The translations under genes and the position numbers were made by a program. A DNA stretch of 40,970 nucleotides from Nitrospirales bacterium (GTDB lineage: Bacteria; Nitrospirota; Nitrospiria; Nitrospirales; UBA8639), in NCBI GenBank assembly GCA_021603905.1, contig BQIU01000032.1, positions 1 through 40,970 of the forward strand, given 5' to 3'. Below, in pieces: positions 1-7,106 of the stretch (its first letter is position 1; every line of letters starts with the position of its first letter). The notes beneath the pieces are model-generated. The model made no database searches. It was not told the DNA's origin and saw nothing but the letters and a program-made list of their open reading frames with translations.

Positions 1-112
1 TTTGACAAGGGCCACACCACACTGCCCAAAAATCTACCATCACAATATCTGAGGATGTCGCAACTTCAGTTTCCCAATTTTCTGCCGTAGCTTGTGCAAC
101 CAATGTGGACAC
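1..112 (-). CDS. trxA: Thioredoxin, N-terminal part only (cut by the window edge)
   Basis: This is the first 37 codons of a thioredoxin; the gene runs off the left edge. The visible protein ends in DFWAVWCGPCQ, which holds the WCGPC redox active site of classical thioredoxins and the preceding beta strand. The preferred start is a GTG at 112, because AAGGGGG lies five bases upstream of it. An in-frame ATG at 134 has no Shine-Dalgarno sequence. Thioredoxins reduce disulfides in cytoplasmic proteins using thioredoxin reductase. The family assignment is secure from the active-site motif; whether this is the main trxA or a paralogue cannot be judged from 37 residues. Confidence 0.85.
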   Translation of the reverse strand, partial: MSTLVAQATAENWETEVATSSDIVMVDFWAVWCGPCQ

Positions 113-199
113 GCGCGCCCCCTTTGCTATACATGAGTGAAAACAAAATTCAGCAAGTCTTCATCCTAAACTGAGATTCCGGATACTGTCAACATTCTT

Positions 200-290
200 A
201 CGCGTATCTCGTCGCTCGCAGTTCGTATCTCGTCGTTCGTATTTCGTATTTCGTATCTTGCCGTCGCTTCTCGCTTCACGCTTGCGCGCC
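200..290. repeat. Degenerate 7-bp tandem repeat
   Basis: From about 203 the sequence can be cut into consecutive 7-mers of the type TCGTATC, TCGTCGT, TCGTATT, repeated for roughly a dozen units with drift. A 24-base core at 224-247 occurs again, exactly but in inverted orientation, at 39747-39770. The repeat sits between the thioredoxin gene and the small exported protein, in non-coding DNA. Open frames across it give low-complexity peptides and are not believable genes. It resembles heptameric short tandem repeats described in other bacteria; its function is unknown. Confidence 0.7.
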
Positions 291-364
291 GGGCCTACTT
301 CGCCGAAGTGGTTACGAAGGCTGAAAGCGCTCCAGCGCGCAGGCACGAACGACGCTTCACGATT

Positions 365-916
365 TCACCAATCCCATTTTTCCGGCACTCCGGACCACCA
401 ATCACCCGGATGGGCTTCTCGCCAAGCGTTCTGTTGAATCCACATCTTTTTGGTATGTTTCGAATCCAGTCGATTGGCCATCGCCGAAGTGATATCAAAT
501 TGTTGACGAAGACCTTCGTGAATCATTTCTCGAGCCATCCGTGGCATGACGTTTGGTGGGTCAATGATGTCAATAAGTTTTCGTGAGGTCAGATTTAATG
601 CCACATGTCCCACCTTGACCCAGTCATCGCGTTTTTGTAGATCTGCGAGATACCCCTCGATCGCCTCATAAACATAAGCAAGATACACATAGCCCTCAAC
701 GGAAGGAACCTCATCCAAATACTTCTGACAAGCTTCAACCGCACGTCGATAATCTCCTGCCGCCACATACAGTTTAGCCCGATGAAGATGTGAGACCGAT
801 AAAGCTTCCTGAATTCGTTGTGTGGCAAACACGCTTTGAGGTGCAAGAAATCCGGCCATCAATACCCCGATGACTAATCCAACAACAAGCAAAGATTGAA
901 TCCGTTGACCATTCAT
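365..916 (-). CDS. Small exported protein of unknown function, possible TPR-like fold
   Basis: The protein has 183 residues. Residues 1-32 form a signal peptide: a short polar start, a hydrophobic core around residues 8-25 and a likely cleavage after FA. Residues 35-90 are helical, with spacing like a tetratricopeptide pair (AKLYVAAGDYRRAVEACQKY, then VEGYVYLAYVYEA). The rest is polar and ends in a Trp-rich tail (DWWSGVPEKWDW). A good ribosome site, GGGAGG, lies seven bases before the ATG. The product is probably periplasmic or lipid-free outer-surface. I do not recognise a named family. The next gene downstream on this strand is thioredoxin, about 250 bases away across a repeat, so co-transcription is not evident. 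Confidence 0.7.
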   Translation of the reverse strand: MNGQRIQSLLVVGLVIGVLMAGFLAPQSVFATQRIQEALSVSHLHRAKLYVAAGDYRRAVEACQKYLDEVPSVEGYVYLAYVYEAIEGYLADLQKRDDWVKVGHVALNLTSRKLIDIIDPPNVMPRMAREMIHEGLRQQFDITSAMANRLDSKHTKKMWIQQNAWREAHPGDWWSGVPEKWDW

Positions 917-1392
917 TGCAATACCTCCCTCAATATGTCCGCTCGTGCTTAGCAGGAGAGACGCCTTCTCACAGTTTCACGTCGATATCGTAAATTCCCT
1001 CATCATTCTGCCTGAAGGCGACGGTTATTATTATGTACTTTAAAACTTAACAGAGAGTCGTCGATATTCTTGTCATGCCAAATAGTCACTGATTTTGTTG
1101 TCTATTTTGGCAAGAACCTCTTACGACCATCAAAACTGAAGCAGTTAAATGTCAACTTCCTTAACAGGATACGCCTCAATTTCATTGACTTTTTGAAATA
1201 GTTCTATACACTAATGCTCCAGTTTTCTCTCAATACTCCTACAATATACGCTATTCACGAACAAATATGAACGACAGCCATCGCTCAACTCCCAGGGCAT
1301 GACCCTTGCCATATAGAGCTGCGACAGGCAGGCACCCATTGAAATGCAATGAACCTGAGATTCCCCAACCCTTTAGTCATGGTGAATACGAG
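917..1392. other. Intergenic region with one long imperfect inverted repeat
   Basis: No convincing gene is present in these 476 bases between two divergently transcribed genes. It should hold both promoters, but I could not fix either with confidence. The notable element is an imperfect inverted repeat at 1067-1116: TTCTTG and GCCAAATAG pair with CTATTTTGGC and CAAGAA, with a four-base bulge and a loop of about 16 bases. It has no adjacent T-run, so it is not a typical terminator. Confidence 0.5.
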
Positions 1393-1974
1393 ATGCCGAA
1401 CGCAATAAAACATTTATGTCGGTTCATTCTGAGTTTGGGGATTGTGATCATCCTGGTCGTGCTCCTTGCTACGGGGACAAACAACTCTGCGGCATTTTCT
1501 CCGTTCATACTTGTGCAAAAAAAACCTGACCTACAATCAGTTGTTGCTCAATCTCTCCTTGAAACCACCGCACCGCTCACTGACGACCGACTTGCAGCCC
1601 TCACGATCTACCTTGAAGCGCGTGGAGAGAGTTTTGCTGGAAAATTAGCGGTTGCCGCCGTCATTCGAAATCGAATGCATGCCAAATACCAGAGCGACGG
1701 AACTGTGAAAGGCACCGTCCTGAAACGATTACAGTTTCAACCCTGGAATCACGCAACACCAGAGGATGTTCGGCATAGAATTAGTGAATCACGAATGCAG
1801 GATAGTTTGCTAGCTTGGCGGATGGTACAGGATGGAAGAAAAATCGTACAAGGCGCACTCTTATTTTATAACCCTCGATTAGTTGAGACTCCCAGATGGG
1901 CCACGGTCAGTCATAAAGTTGCCTCGATTGGTGGGCATGAGTTCTTTGTTCCCCCTGGCCGGCTCCAGGTCTGA
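1393..1974 (+). CDS. SleB-family cell wall hydrolase (Hydrolase_2), membrane-anchored or exported
   Basis: With the ATG at 1393 the protein has 193 residues. A TTG at 1306 is in frame, but its extra 29 residues are not signal-like, whereas the ATG places a hydrophobic segment (LSLGIVIILVVLLATG) near the N terminus as a signal or anchor. The C-terminal domain carries the SleB/CwlJ family signature: LTIYLEARGES followed by KLAVAAVIRNRM, with Glu of EARGE as the expected catalytic acid. Members cleave peptidoglycan, often as lytic transglycosylase-like enzymes. The gene is convergent with the sigma factor gene and only one base separates the two stop codons. There is no sign that this is a sporulation gene here; non-sporulating diderms commonly carry this family. 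Confidence 0.8.
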   Translation: MPNAIKHLCRFILSLGIVIILVVLLATGTNNSAAFSPFILVQKKPDLQSVVAQSLLETTAPLTDDRLAALTIYLEARGESFAGKLAVAAVIRNRMHAKYQSDGTVKGTVLKRLQFQPWNHATPEDVRHRISESRMQDSLLAWRMVQDGRKIVQGALLFYNPRLVETPRWATVSHKVASIGGHEFFVPPGRLQV

Positions 1975-1975
1975 T

Positions 1976-2866
1976 TCAGCTTTTGGCTTCGTCTAGTTTA
2001 CATGACTGAGCCAATCGTTTTTTTCTGGAATGTCTTTTTTTTGACTGAGATTTCTGCAATTTCCCATTTGAAGCGTCTTCAAAATCTTTGAGCCCGACTC
2101 GTAACTTCCGCAGGGCCTCGGTATGCACCCGACACACACCCGACTCAGTTAACCCTAAGCGAGCCCCAATTTCCTTCATCGTTAACCCGTGAAAATAATA
2201 GTGCTGCAACACATCTTGCTGCCGAGTCGATAATTTCGCCAGAGCCACATCAAGCGCTTGATTAGACTCTGATGATAAGCACACAGCATATGGATCCAAT
2301 TGTTCTTCATCGGGCAACACGTCTTTGAGTGTAAAGGTTTCTTCTTGAGACCCCATCGGCACATCAAGACTGAGCAATCGTGTTTCTCGAAGAGACGTGG
2401 CATCTAACTCTTCCTGCGTGACCCCCAAAAGTGCCGCAATCTCATCTCTGGTGGGATATCGCCCTTCTTTTTGTACAAACTCTGTACTGACCTGGCGAAT
2501 TTGATCATTTCGTGCACGAACAGAACGCGGAATCCAGTCCATTGCCCGTATTTCATCAAGCATCATCCCGCGAATGCGATATTCTGCAAACGTCCAAAAT
2601 TTCGTTTCCCGTTCGGGATCAAAGCGAGTTATAGCTCCCAATAACCCAATCACCCCAGCACTTGTGAGATCTTCAATATCGAGAGAGGCCGGATTTCGTG
2701 AGGCTAAATTCCCGGCGATTCGACGAATCATTGGGAAAAACTCTTTTAAGATCTCCGCAGGATCTTGATGAGAAAGAGGAGAACCTGATTTCTCAGACGC
2801 ATGAACAGGAACGTCCATGCGAGCCGCTGGCTCTCCAACATCAACATGATGAGACTGCTTGGCCAT
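1976..2866 (-). CDS. FliA/WhiG-type alternative sigma factor (sigma-28 family)
   Basis: With the ATG at 2866 the protein has 296 residues. This start has AGGAGA six bases upstream. A longer frame reaches 2989, but it would read through the transcription terminator at 2922-2954, so the short start is preferred. Region 2 is clear (DLTSAGVIGLLGAITRFD, then FAEYRIRGMMLDEIR and DWIPRSVRA, all typical of FliA), followed by region 3 (RYPTRDEIAALLG) and region 4 with its helix-turn-helix (LTMKEIGARLGLTESGVCRVH). A Lys/Arg-rich tail of about 35 residues follows and is not part of the usual family. FliA directs RNA polymerase to late flagellar and chemotaxis promoters, but no flagellar gene is in this window, so the regulon is unknown. 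Expression appears to be controlled by a c-di-GMP riboswitch in the leader. Confidence 0.88.
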   Translation of the reverse strand: MAKQSHHVDVGEPAARMDVPVHASEKSGSPLSHQDPAEILKEFFPMIRRIAGNLASRNPASLDIEDLTSAGVIGLLGAITRFDPERETKFWTFAEYRIRGMMLDEIRAMDWIPRSVRARNDQIRQVSTEFVQKEGRYPTRDEIAALLGVTQEELDATSLRETRLLSLDVPMGSQEETFTLKDVLPDEEQLDPYAVCLSSESNQALDVALAKLSTRQQDVLQHYYFHGLTMKEIGARLGLTESGVCRVHTEALRKLRVGLKDFEDASNGKLQKSQSKKRHSRKKRLAQSCKLDEAKS

Positions 2867-2921
2867 CCAATTCTCCTGAGTCAGCACACCCCCCGCGGTG
2901 TTTAAACAATCTTGTTCATGG

Positions 2922-2954
2922 CAAAAAAAAGCGTCCATCCTTCCGGATGAACGC
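2922..2954 (-). terminator. Intrinsic terminator in the sigma factor leader
   Basis: On the reverse strand GCGUUCAUCC and GGAUGGACGC form a 10-bp stem (one G-U pair) closed by a GGAA loop and followed at once by eight U residues. It lies between the riboswitch aptamer and the sigma gene start, 56 bases before the ATG, so it is placed to act as the expression platform rather than as the end of a gene. A GAACG stretch at the 3' side of the aptamer could pair with CGUUC in the first arm as an antiterminator. Confidence 0.85.
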
Positions 2955-2973
2955 TCATGCCATAATCGCCTGA

Positions 2974-3076
2974 AATTTTCGTTCGGCAACCAGACGAACC
3001 TACAATCAATCAGAATCAGTGCAGGTCTCTCGGCTTTGCGTCCTACCCTTACGGATAGTTTGCCTTTATCACCACA
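2974..3076 (-). promoter_or_regulatory. Cyclic di-GMP-I (GEMM) riboswitch aptamer
   Basis: Read on the reverse strand, the element begins GGUGAUAAAGGCAAAC and continues with a stem CUAUCC-GUAA-GGGUAG, whose GUAA loop is of the GNRA class. The block GGACGCAAAGCC follows directly. This order (GGCAAAC, a GNRA-capped stem, GACGCAAAGCC) is the hallmark of the c-di-GMP-I class. A second arm ACCUGCA/UGUAGGU and a closing strand GGUUGCC follow; the last can pair with GGUGAU at the 5' end. The terminator at 2922-2954 comes next, then the sigma factor gene. Known members bind c-di-GMP and change transcription or translation of the gene downstream. From the layout I infer that c-di-GMP binding favours termination, but this direction is not proven. 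Confidence 0.85.
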
Positions 3077-3405
3077 TTTCGTTAGATCATCTCATAGCAC
3101 TACGTGCACTCCCTCCACGGCAATTCATATACACAGTTCCTCTAACATCTCTCTATTTCGGGACAATTCAGAAAAGAGTTAAGGCCTCCTGGAAGGCAAC
3201 AACATTGAAGAACGCGAGACGTTCCCCTCTAAGAATTCAGAACATGAAACATTCAACAGGAACGAATAGACAGGAAATTCTTGAAAAGAAAGAAAAAGAG
3301 GGAAAATTGGTTAACAAAGTGAGAAGGCGTTTGAAGACTGATAGGGAAGAGCACCTCTCACACGACTATCCATCAGGTGGCACAAAGGAAAGAAAAGGAG
3401 GGTCG
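3077..3405. other. Intergenic region without a recognised gene
   Basis: These bases lie between the riboswitch and the 3' end of lptG. They should contain the promoter of the riboswitch-sigma transcript (reading leftwards) and the end of the lptFG transcript. I see purine-rich, A-rich sequence at 3260-3310 and no clear -10/-35 pair or strong terminator. Open frames here are short, lack ribosome sites and resemble no family. Confidence 0.5.
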
Positions 3406-4494
3406 TCATCTGGTTCTTAAGAACAGATTCAACCCAATCACTAAAAACATCAGACAAGCAAACGACCCTGCAGCAATGGGCACAAGGGCTCCATTTTTTC
3501 CGAGTACCATACCAAAAGAATGCGTCACCCAAAAGAGGAATCCAATTCCCAAGGCTTGTCCGATGCCCTTTGCGACGGCATGATCACGAACTCCTGTTTT
3601 CAACAAACTGATGGCTAGCCCCAAAATCGTCATGACCAACGTCATGGCTGAAAACGCCACTCGCCCCCAATAGTCTGTGGCAAAACGACTACTACTGTGA
3701 CCATCTCGTTTCAATCGCTGGACATACGCTCCTAGCTGTTTGAGTGTCATATTTTTCGAATCCAGCGCCAGCCATGTCCGGAAGTCTTCAGGAGTAAGAG
3801 GAAGCCCCAGTGCTAATTGCGCATAACGGTCAGCGGTCACTTCGCCTCCCGCTTGCACGACACGGCGTGTGGCGTCACGCAACTCCCATCCTTTGTTTGC
3901 ATATCGTGCCTCTGGAGATTCGATAATTTCATGCAGTTGAAATTGTTCATCCACTCGATACAAGCTAATCGTGCTGAGACGCTGTCCCTCATCCTTCACC
4001 TCACCAATCTTGAGCAGTCCATCTTGTCCTAATCGCAACCACACACGATCCGGAGACACCGACAGTGCCGCAGGCTTCTTCTCAATGAGCACCGTCCTGA
4101 CATAATCCGCTTGAATATTCGCGAGTGGCACAAACACCGCAGTAAAGCTAAATAGAATGGCGCTCACAATAATTCCAACGGCGAAGAACGGTGAGGCAAC
4201 TTGATAAAAACTCATGCCGCAGCTCCGCATCGCTGTAATTTCGGCACTTTTATTGAGGAAGCCAAGCGTTAATAATGTTCCCATGAGCGCAGCAAGTGGG
4301 GTAATTTGAAAACAAATATCTGGGATTCGGTAGAAAAAATACAGCAGCATGGATGACAGATCCGCATCATATTTGAGAAATTTTCGAAGTTTTTCGAAAA
4401 AGTCAACCACAAGGTAGACCGTCAATAACGCACTCACGCACATAAGAAACACTTTGGTGTATTGGCGAAACATGTACCAAAACAAAACACCCAT
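3406..4494 (-). CDS. lptG: LPS export ABC transporter permease LptG
   Basis: The protein has 362 residues and is a YjgP/YjgQ-family permease. There are about three transmembrane segments near the N terminus (residues 10-30, 50-80, 95-125), a periplasmic beta-jellyroll-like middle (about 125-265), and three more segments to the end. LptF and LptG form the membrane part of the LptB2FG transporter, which extracts lipopolysaccharide from the inner membrane and passes it to LptC and LptA. The start ATG at 4494 lies four bases after the lptF stop, and AGGA is about nine bases upstream. The assignment as LptG rather than LptF rests on its second place in the pair; both have the same fold. Confidence 0.85.
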   Translation of the reverse strand: MGVLFWYMFRQYTKVFLMCVSALLTVYLVVDFFEKLRKFLKYDADLSSMLLYFFYRIPDICFQITPLAALMGTLLTLGFLNKSAEITAMRSCGMSFYQVASPFFAVGIIVSAILFSFTAVFVPLANIQADYVRTVLIEKKPAALSVSPDRVWLRLGQDGLLKIGEVKDEGQRLSTISLYRVDEQFQLHEIIESPEARYANKGWELRDATRRVVQAGGEVTADRYAQLALGLPLTPEDFRTWLALDSKNMTLKQLGAYVQRLKRDGHSSSRFATDYWGRVAFSAMTLVMTILGLAISLLKTGVRDHAVAKGIGQALGIGFLFWVTHSFGMVLGKNGALVPIAAGSFACLMFLVIGLNLFLRTR

Positions 4495-4498
4495 ACGA

Positions 4499-5584
4499 CT
4501 AATTCCTACTGGCTCTCACATAGAGAAACCCGGTTAAACCTAAGATCATCACGTTGGGAAACCACGCGCCGATAAACGGATGAACGACGTAGGTTGTGAC
4601 AAGAAATTCTCCCATGATATTGAGCAAGTAAAATCCCACGATGATTCCAATGCCGATGGCGAATCCTCCGCTCTTCCCTGATCGTTTGGAAATGATTCCA
4701 ATCGGAAAGCCCAGCAGGCCGAGTAACAAAGCCGAGACCGGGAAACCCAAATCCTTGTAATGCTCCATTAACCGACGGAGTTGTCCTGAGTCTTGCCAGT
4801 TTGAGGTATCCAAATCTTGAATAATCTCTTGATAACTTTTTCGTTGCGTCGTCCCCATCCCTTCTGGCGGCGGAACGTCCATCCAAAAGTCATAGGTTTC
4901 AAAACCCACCTCGTGATAATACCGCAGATCAGGAGGCACCTGATGAATGGCGCCATCCAACAACCGTAATCCCAACTGCTTTCGTCCTCCATCATGTAAA
5001 ACCCGAAATGATTTCGCCACAATAATTAATGGCTTGACCGGATCACGTTGGTCTGAAATAAACACCCCTCGAACACGCTGCGCGTGTTTCGGGTCCGGAA
5101 CGTAAATCGTCAGATTTGGGATCGGCTCATTAAACACCCCGGAATCAAGCGCCAGGCTAAGTTGATCCTCAATTACGCTCATCGCCAAGCCTTTTAATGA
5201 CACATTGGACCAGGGCTGTCCCCACTGAGATAAGAACAATGTGGTAAAGAAGACAAAAATCGAAAACATCAAGACTGGGACGCTCAGTCGCCAGAGGCTC
5301 ATCCCGACGGCACGCATAGCGATCAACTCATTATCGAAGGACAACCGGCTGAAGGTTGATATCGATGCAATTAAACAGGCAATGGGTAAGGTCAGCACTA
5401 AGAAGGACGGCATCAGGTAGGCAATAATTTTTAGCAGTGACCAAACACCCACGCCTTTGGACACAAGGAGATCAATTAATCGCAGCATCTCCTTGGCAAA
5501 GATAATGAAACAGAGGGCTGTCAGAGTAGAAAGAAACGGGGAAAACAGCTCACGAATGATATAGCGGTCCAGGAGTGTAAACAA
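4499..5584 (-). CDS. lptF: LPS export ABC transporter permease LptF
   Basis: The protein has 361 residues of the YjgP/YjgQ permease family. It begins FTLLDRYIIRELFSPFL, the usual N-terminal pattern of this family, and has N-terminal and C-terminal groups of membrane segments around a periplasmic domain (about residues 125-260). The frame opens with TTG at 5584; no ATG is available nearby, and AAGG lies a few bases upstream, so a TTG start is likely. It is the first gene of the two-gene lptFG unit. The presence of this pair is direct evidence of an LPS-bearing outer membrane. lptB, lptC and lptA are not in the window. Confidence 0.87.
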   Translation of the reverse strand: MFTLLDRYIIRELFSPFLSTLTALCFIIFAKEMLRLIDLLVSKGVGVWSLLKIIAYLMPSFLVLTLPIACLIASISTFSRLSFDNELIAMRAVGMSLWRLSVPVLMFSIFVFFTTLFLSQWGQPWSNVSLKGLAMSVIEDQLSLALDSGVFNEPIPNLTIYVPDPKHAQRVRGVFISDQRDPVKPLIIVAKSFRVLHDGGRKQLGLRLLDGAIHQVPPDLRYYHEVGFETYDFWMDVPPPEGMGTTQRKSYQEIIQDLDTSNWQDSGQLRRLMEHYKDLGFPVSALLLGLLGFPIGIISKRSGKSGGFAIGIGIIVGFYLLNIMGEFLVTTYVVHPFIGAWFPNVMILGLTGFLYVRASRN

Positions 5585-6085
5585 AGAAACCTTGTGGGAA
5601 GAAAGAATTGCGTGTTTGGGGCCTTATCCGTTTACTTGCATAACCACAACCTTCATATCACGGGCGGCATTCGAAAAGAGTACGGCAGAAAAATACGATT
5701 GACCTATTCGAAGCAAACTATCTTCCTCCGGCGCTGTTGGCTTTCGAAATTCGCGCTATTCTGGACTTCATAATCAGTACCAAAAACAATGGCAGGCAAG
5801 TCACATGGGCTCATGACGGAAACAATCATAGAGCATCTGGACCATACCAGCAATGAAACATCCTATCCACACGCCTCTCGTGACACGACTATTCAACATG
5901 TGCCATTTGTAGACGTCCTTGCCGGAATCTGCGACACCTATCCATCGACGATGACATGCAAAACGGGCACACGATAGAATTCCACAGATTCACCTAAAGC
6001 ATGGCTCTTGCTTCAACTTTAGCCAGGCTCTGAGTGGATGATGCCAACTCAAAGTTAACCAGTTTTTCAACTAGTTCCCCTATTG
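5585..6085. other. Intergenic region upstream of lptF, no gene recognised
   Basis: This 500-base stretch must hold the lptF promoter on the reverse strand. A 62-codon open frame at 5789-5977 on the forward strand has no ribosome site and no family resemblance, so I do not call it. No terminator or repeat stands out before the dyad at 6086. Confidence 0.45.
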
Positions 6086-6130
6086 ATAACCGATTCGGTT
6101 ATTGACACCGAACGTATTCTATGCTAAATC
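6086..6130 (+). promoter_or_regulatory. Sigma-70-type promoter with an adjoining 17-bp dyad
   Basis: The -35 box TTGACA is at 6102-6107 and an extended -10, TGC followed by TAAATC, is at 6122-6130 with a 17-base spacer. Just upstream, ATAACCGATTCGGTTAT at 6086-6102 is a perfect dyad around one central base and touches the first base of the -35 box. The position suits a regulator that blocks or recruits RNA polymerase. The predicted transcript starts near 6137 and would end at the terminator at 6184-6220. The -10 box matches the consensus only moderately. Confidence 0.5.
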
Positions 6131-6136
6131 CTGCTG

Positions 6137-6220
6137 TCTTTTTTTTTGGATTTGTATCGTGACAAGTCACTTTATGTTTAATGCCGTAGAAAGAACAAAC
6201 CCTTTCTGCGGTTTTTTTTT
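6137..6220 (+). ncRNA. Candidate small RNA of about 84 nucleotides
   Basis: This unit is defined by the promoter at 6102-6130 and by the terminator at 6184-6220, with no open frame between them. It has a U-rich 5' part and a central GUGACAAGUCAC stretch that can fold on itself, followed by the terminator hairpin. It lies 174 bases before the cold-shock gene on the same strand, so it might instead be an attenuated leader of that gene. I recognise no named RNA family. Confidence 0.4.
6184..6220 (+). terminator. Intrinsic terminator
   Basis: CCGTAGAAAG at 6184-6193 pairs with CTTTCTGCGG at 6202-6211 (10 bp, one G-U), with an eight-base loop and nine T residues directly after. It is a strong rho-independent terminator although no protein gene ends before it on this strand. 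Confidence 0.85.
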
Positions 6221-6393
6221 GTCTATCTCGTGTCTTGAATGAACCGAAACTTCTTTAGCTGATAGCGCTTCACGTTTCAGGTATGTACCTCAGCAAATAC
6301 AACAGGTTGTTTCTTAGGCGATGCAATTAAGATTTAGCACACGACACAAGTATTCAATCACCTTAACGTTATAACTTATTGTAGGAGGTCCCT

Positions 6394-6603
6394 GTGAAAA
6401 GTAAAGGAACAGTGAAGTGGTTTAATGATCGAAAGGGTTTTGGATTTATTCATGTCGAAGATGGACAAGATGTCTTTGTTCATTACTCTGCCTTAGAGGG
6501 CGAGGGGTTTAAAACCTTAAAAGAAGGTGAAGCTGTCGAATTTGACCTTGTAGAAGGTGCGAAGGGGCCACAAGCATCCAACGTCACCAAATTAGGGGGC
6601 TAG
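6394..6603 (+). CDS. Cold-shock domain protein (CspA family)
   Basis: This 69-residue protein is a single cold-shock domain. It has the RNP1-like KGFGFIHV and RNP2-like VFVHYSAL motifs on the nucleic-acid-binding face, and starts with KGTVKWFND, as most family members do. Such proteins bind single-stranded RNA or DNA and act as RNA chaperones in cold adaptation or in general expression. The start is GTG at 6394 with AGGAGG five bases upstream. The gene stands alone. It may have a long 5' leader, as cspA-type genes often do, but I could not fix its promoter. Confidence 0.95.
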   Translation: MKSKGTVKWFNDRKGFGFIHVEDGQDVFVHYSALEGEGFKTLKEGEAVEFDLVEGAKGPQASNVTKLGG

Positions 6604-7068
6604 GATAATCAGGAAACAGAAATCAGGAAGAACCCTTACAGTTCCATTGCTCGAAAGAAAAGAGCTGTATGCGTTCACAGCTTACTTAAGAATTGTGACA
6701 TCCATGCGCTTGTCACCGATGATCTTCCTGATCCGTGAATACGGCATTATGACAATCATTAGGGCTCCTAGTGTTTCACTAGCTCACTGTTCACAATGAC
6801 TCTTGGAGAAACGTCGTGAATCACTCATTTATAAATATGGACTTATAGATTGGCTGAGAGCAGCTCGACTGAGAAGCAATAACGAAGGATCAATTTCAAG
6901 AAAAATCTCCTGTATTCTCTGACATGTTTTTGGTCTTTATCATTCTCATATCTAGGCACGTCTCTTACCTTGACTTCCAGAAAACCTGCCTGCTAGACTT
7001 CTTCGTAAGTAATTGGATTTATTATTAAAATTAATCAACGAGCCTATCGTGACCACACGGAGACTCGT
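6604..7068. other. Intergenic region, no gene recognised
   Basis: The 465 bases after the cold-shock gene contain no open frame of note, no clear T-run terminator and no recognisable RNA. They should hold the promoter of the NHL-repeat gene. The only structured element is the inverted repeat starting at 7069, listed separately. Confidence 0.45.
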
Positions 7069-7092
7069 TTGAGAAATATTACAATTTCTCAA
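7069..7092 (+). promoter_or_regulatory. Perfect 9-bp inverted repeat just before the NHL-repeat gene
   Basis: TTGAGAAAT and ATTTCTCAA are perfect inverse complements around a six-base centre. The element ends 14 bases before the ATG at 7107, right before the GAGGG ribosome site. It could be a protein-binding operator or a leader hairpin that affects translation; there is no T-run, so it is not a terminator. Confidence 0.45.
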
Positions 7093-7106
7093 GATACAGA
7101 GGGATT

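Noticed and set aside
224..247. The heptamer arrays as CRISPR
   Set aside because: The unit is 7 bp without spacers, and no cas genes are in the window.
161..346. A 61-codon reverse frame rich in KYERRDT-like peptide
   Set aside because: It is a translation of the 7-bp tandem repeat and has no independent support.
2867..2989. A 41-residue N-terminal extension of the sigma factor
   Set aside because: It would be encoded across the leader terminator, and the downstream ATG has a far better ribosome site and fits the family start.
5789..5977. A 62-codon forward frame upstream of lptF
   Set aside because: There is no ribosome site, and no domain or signal-like feature.
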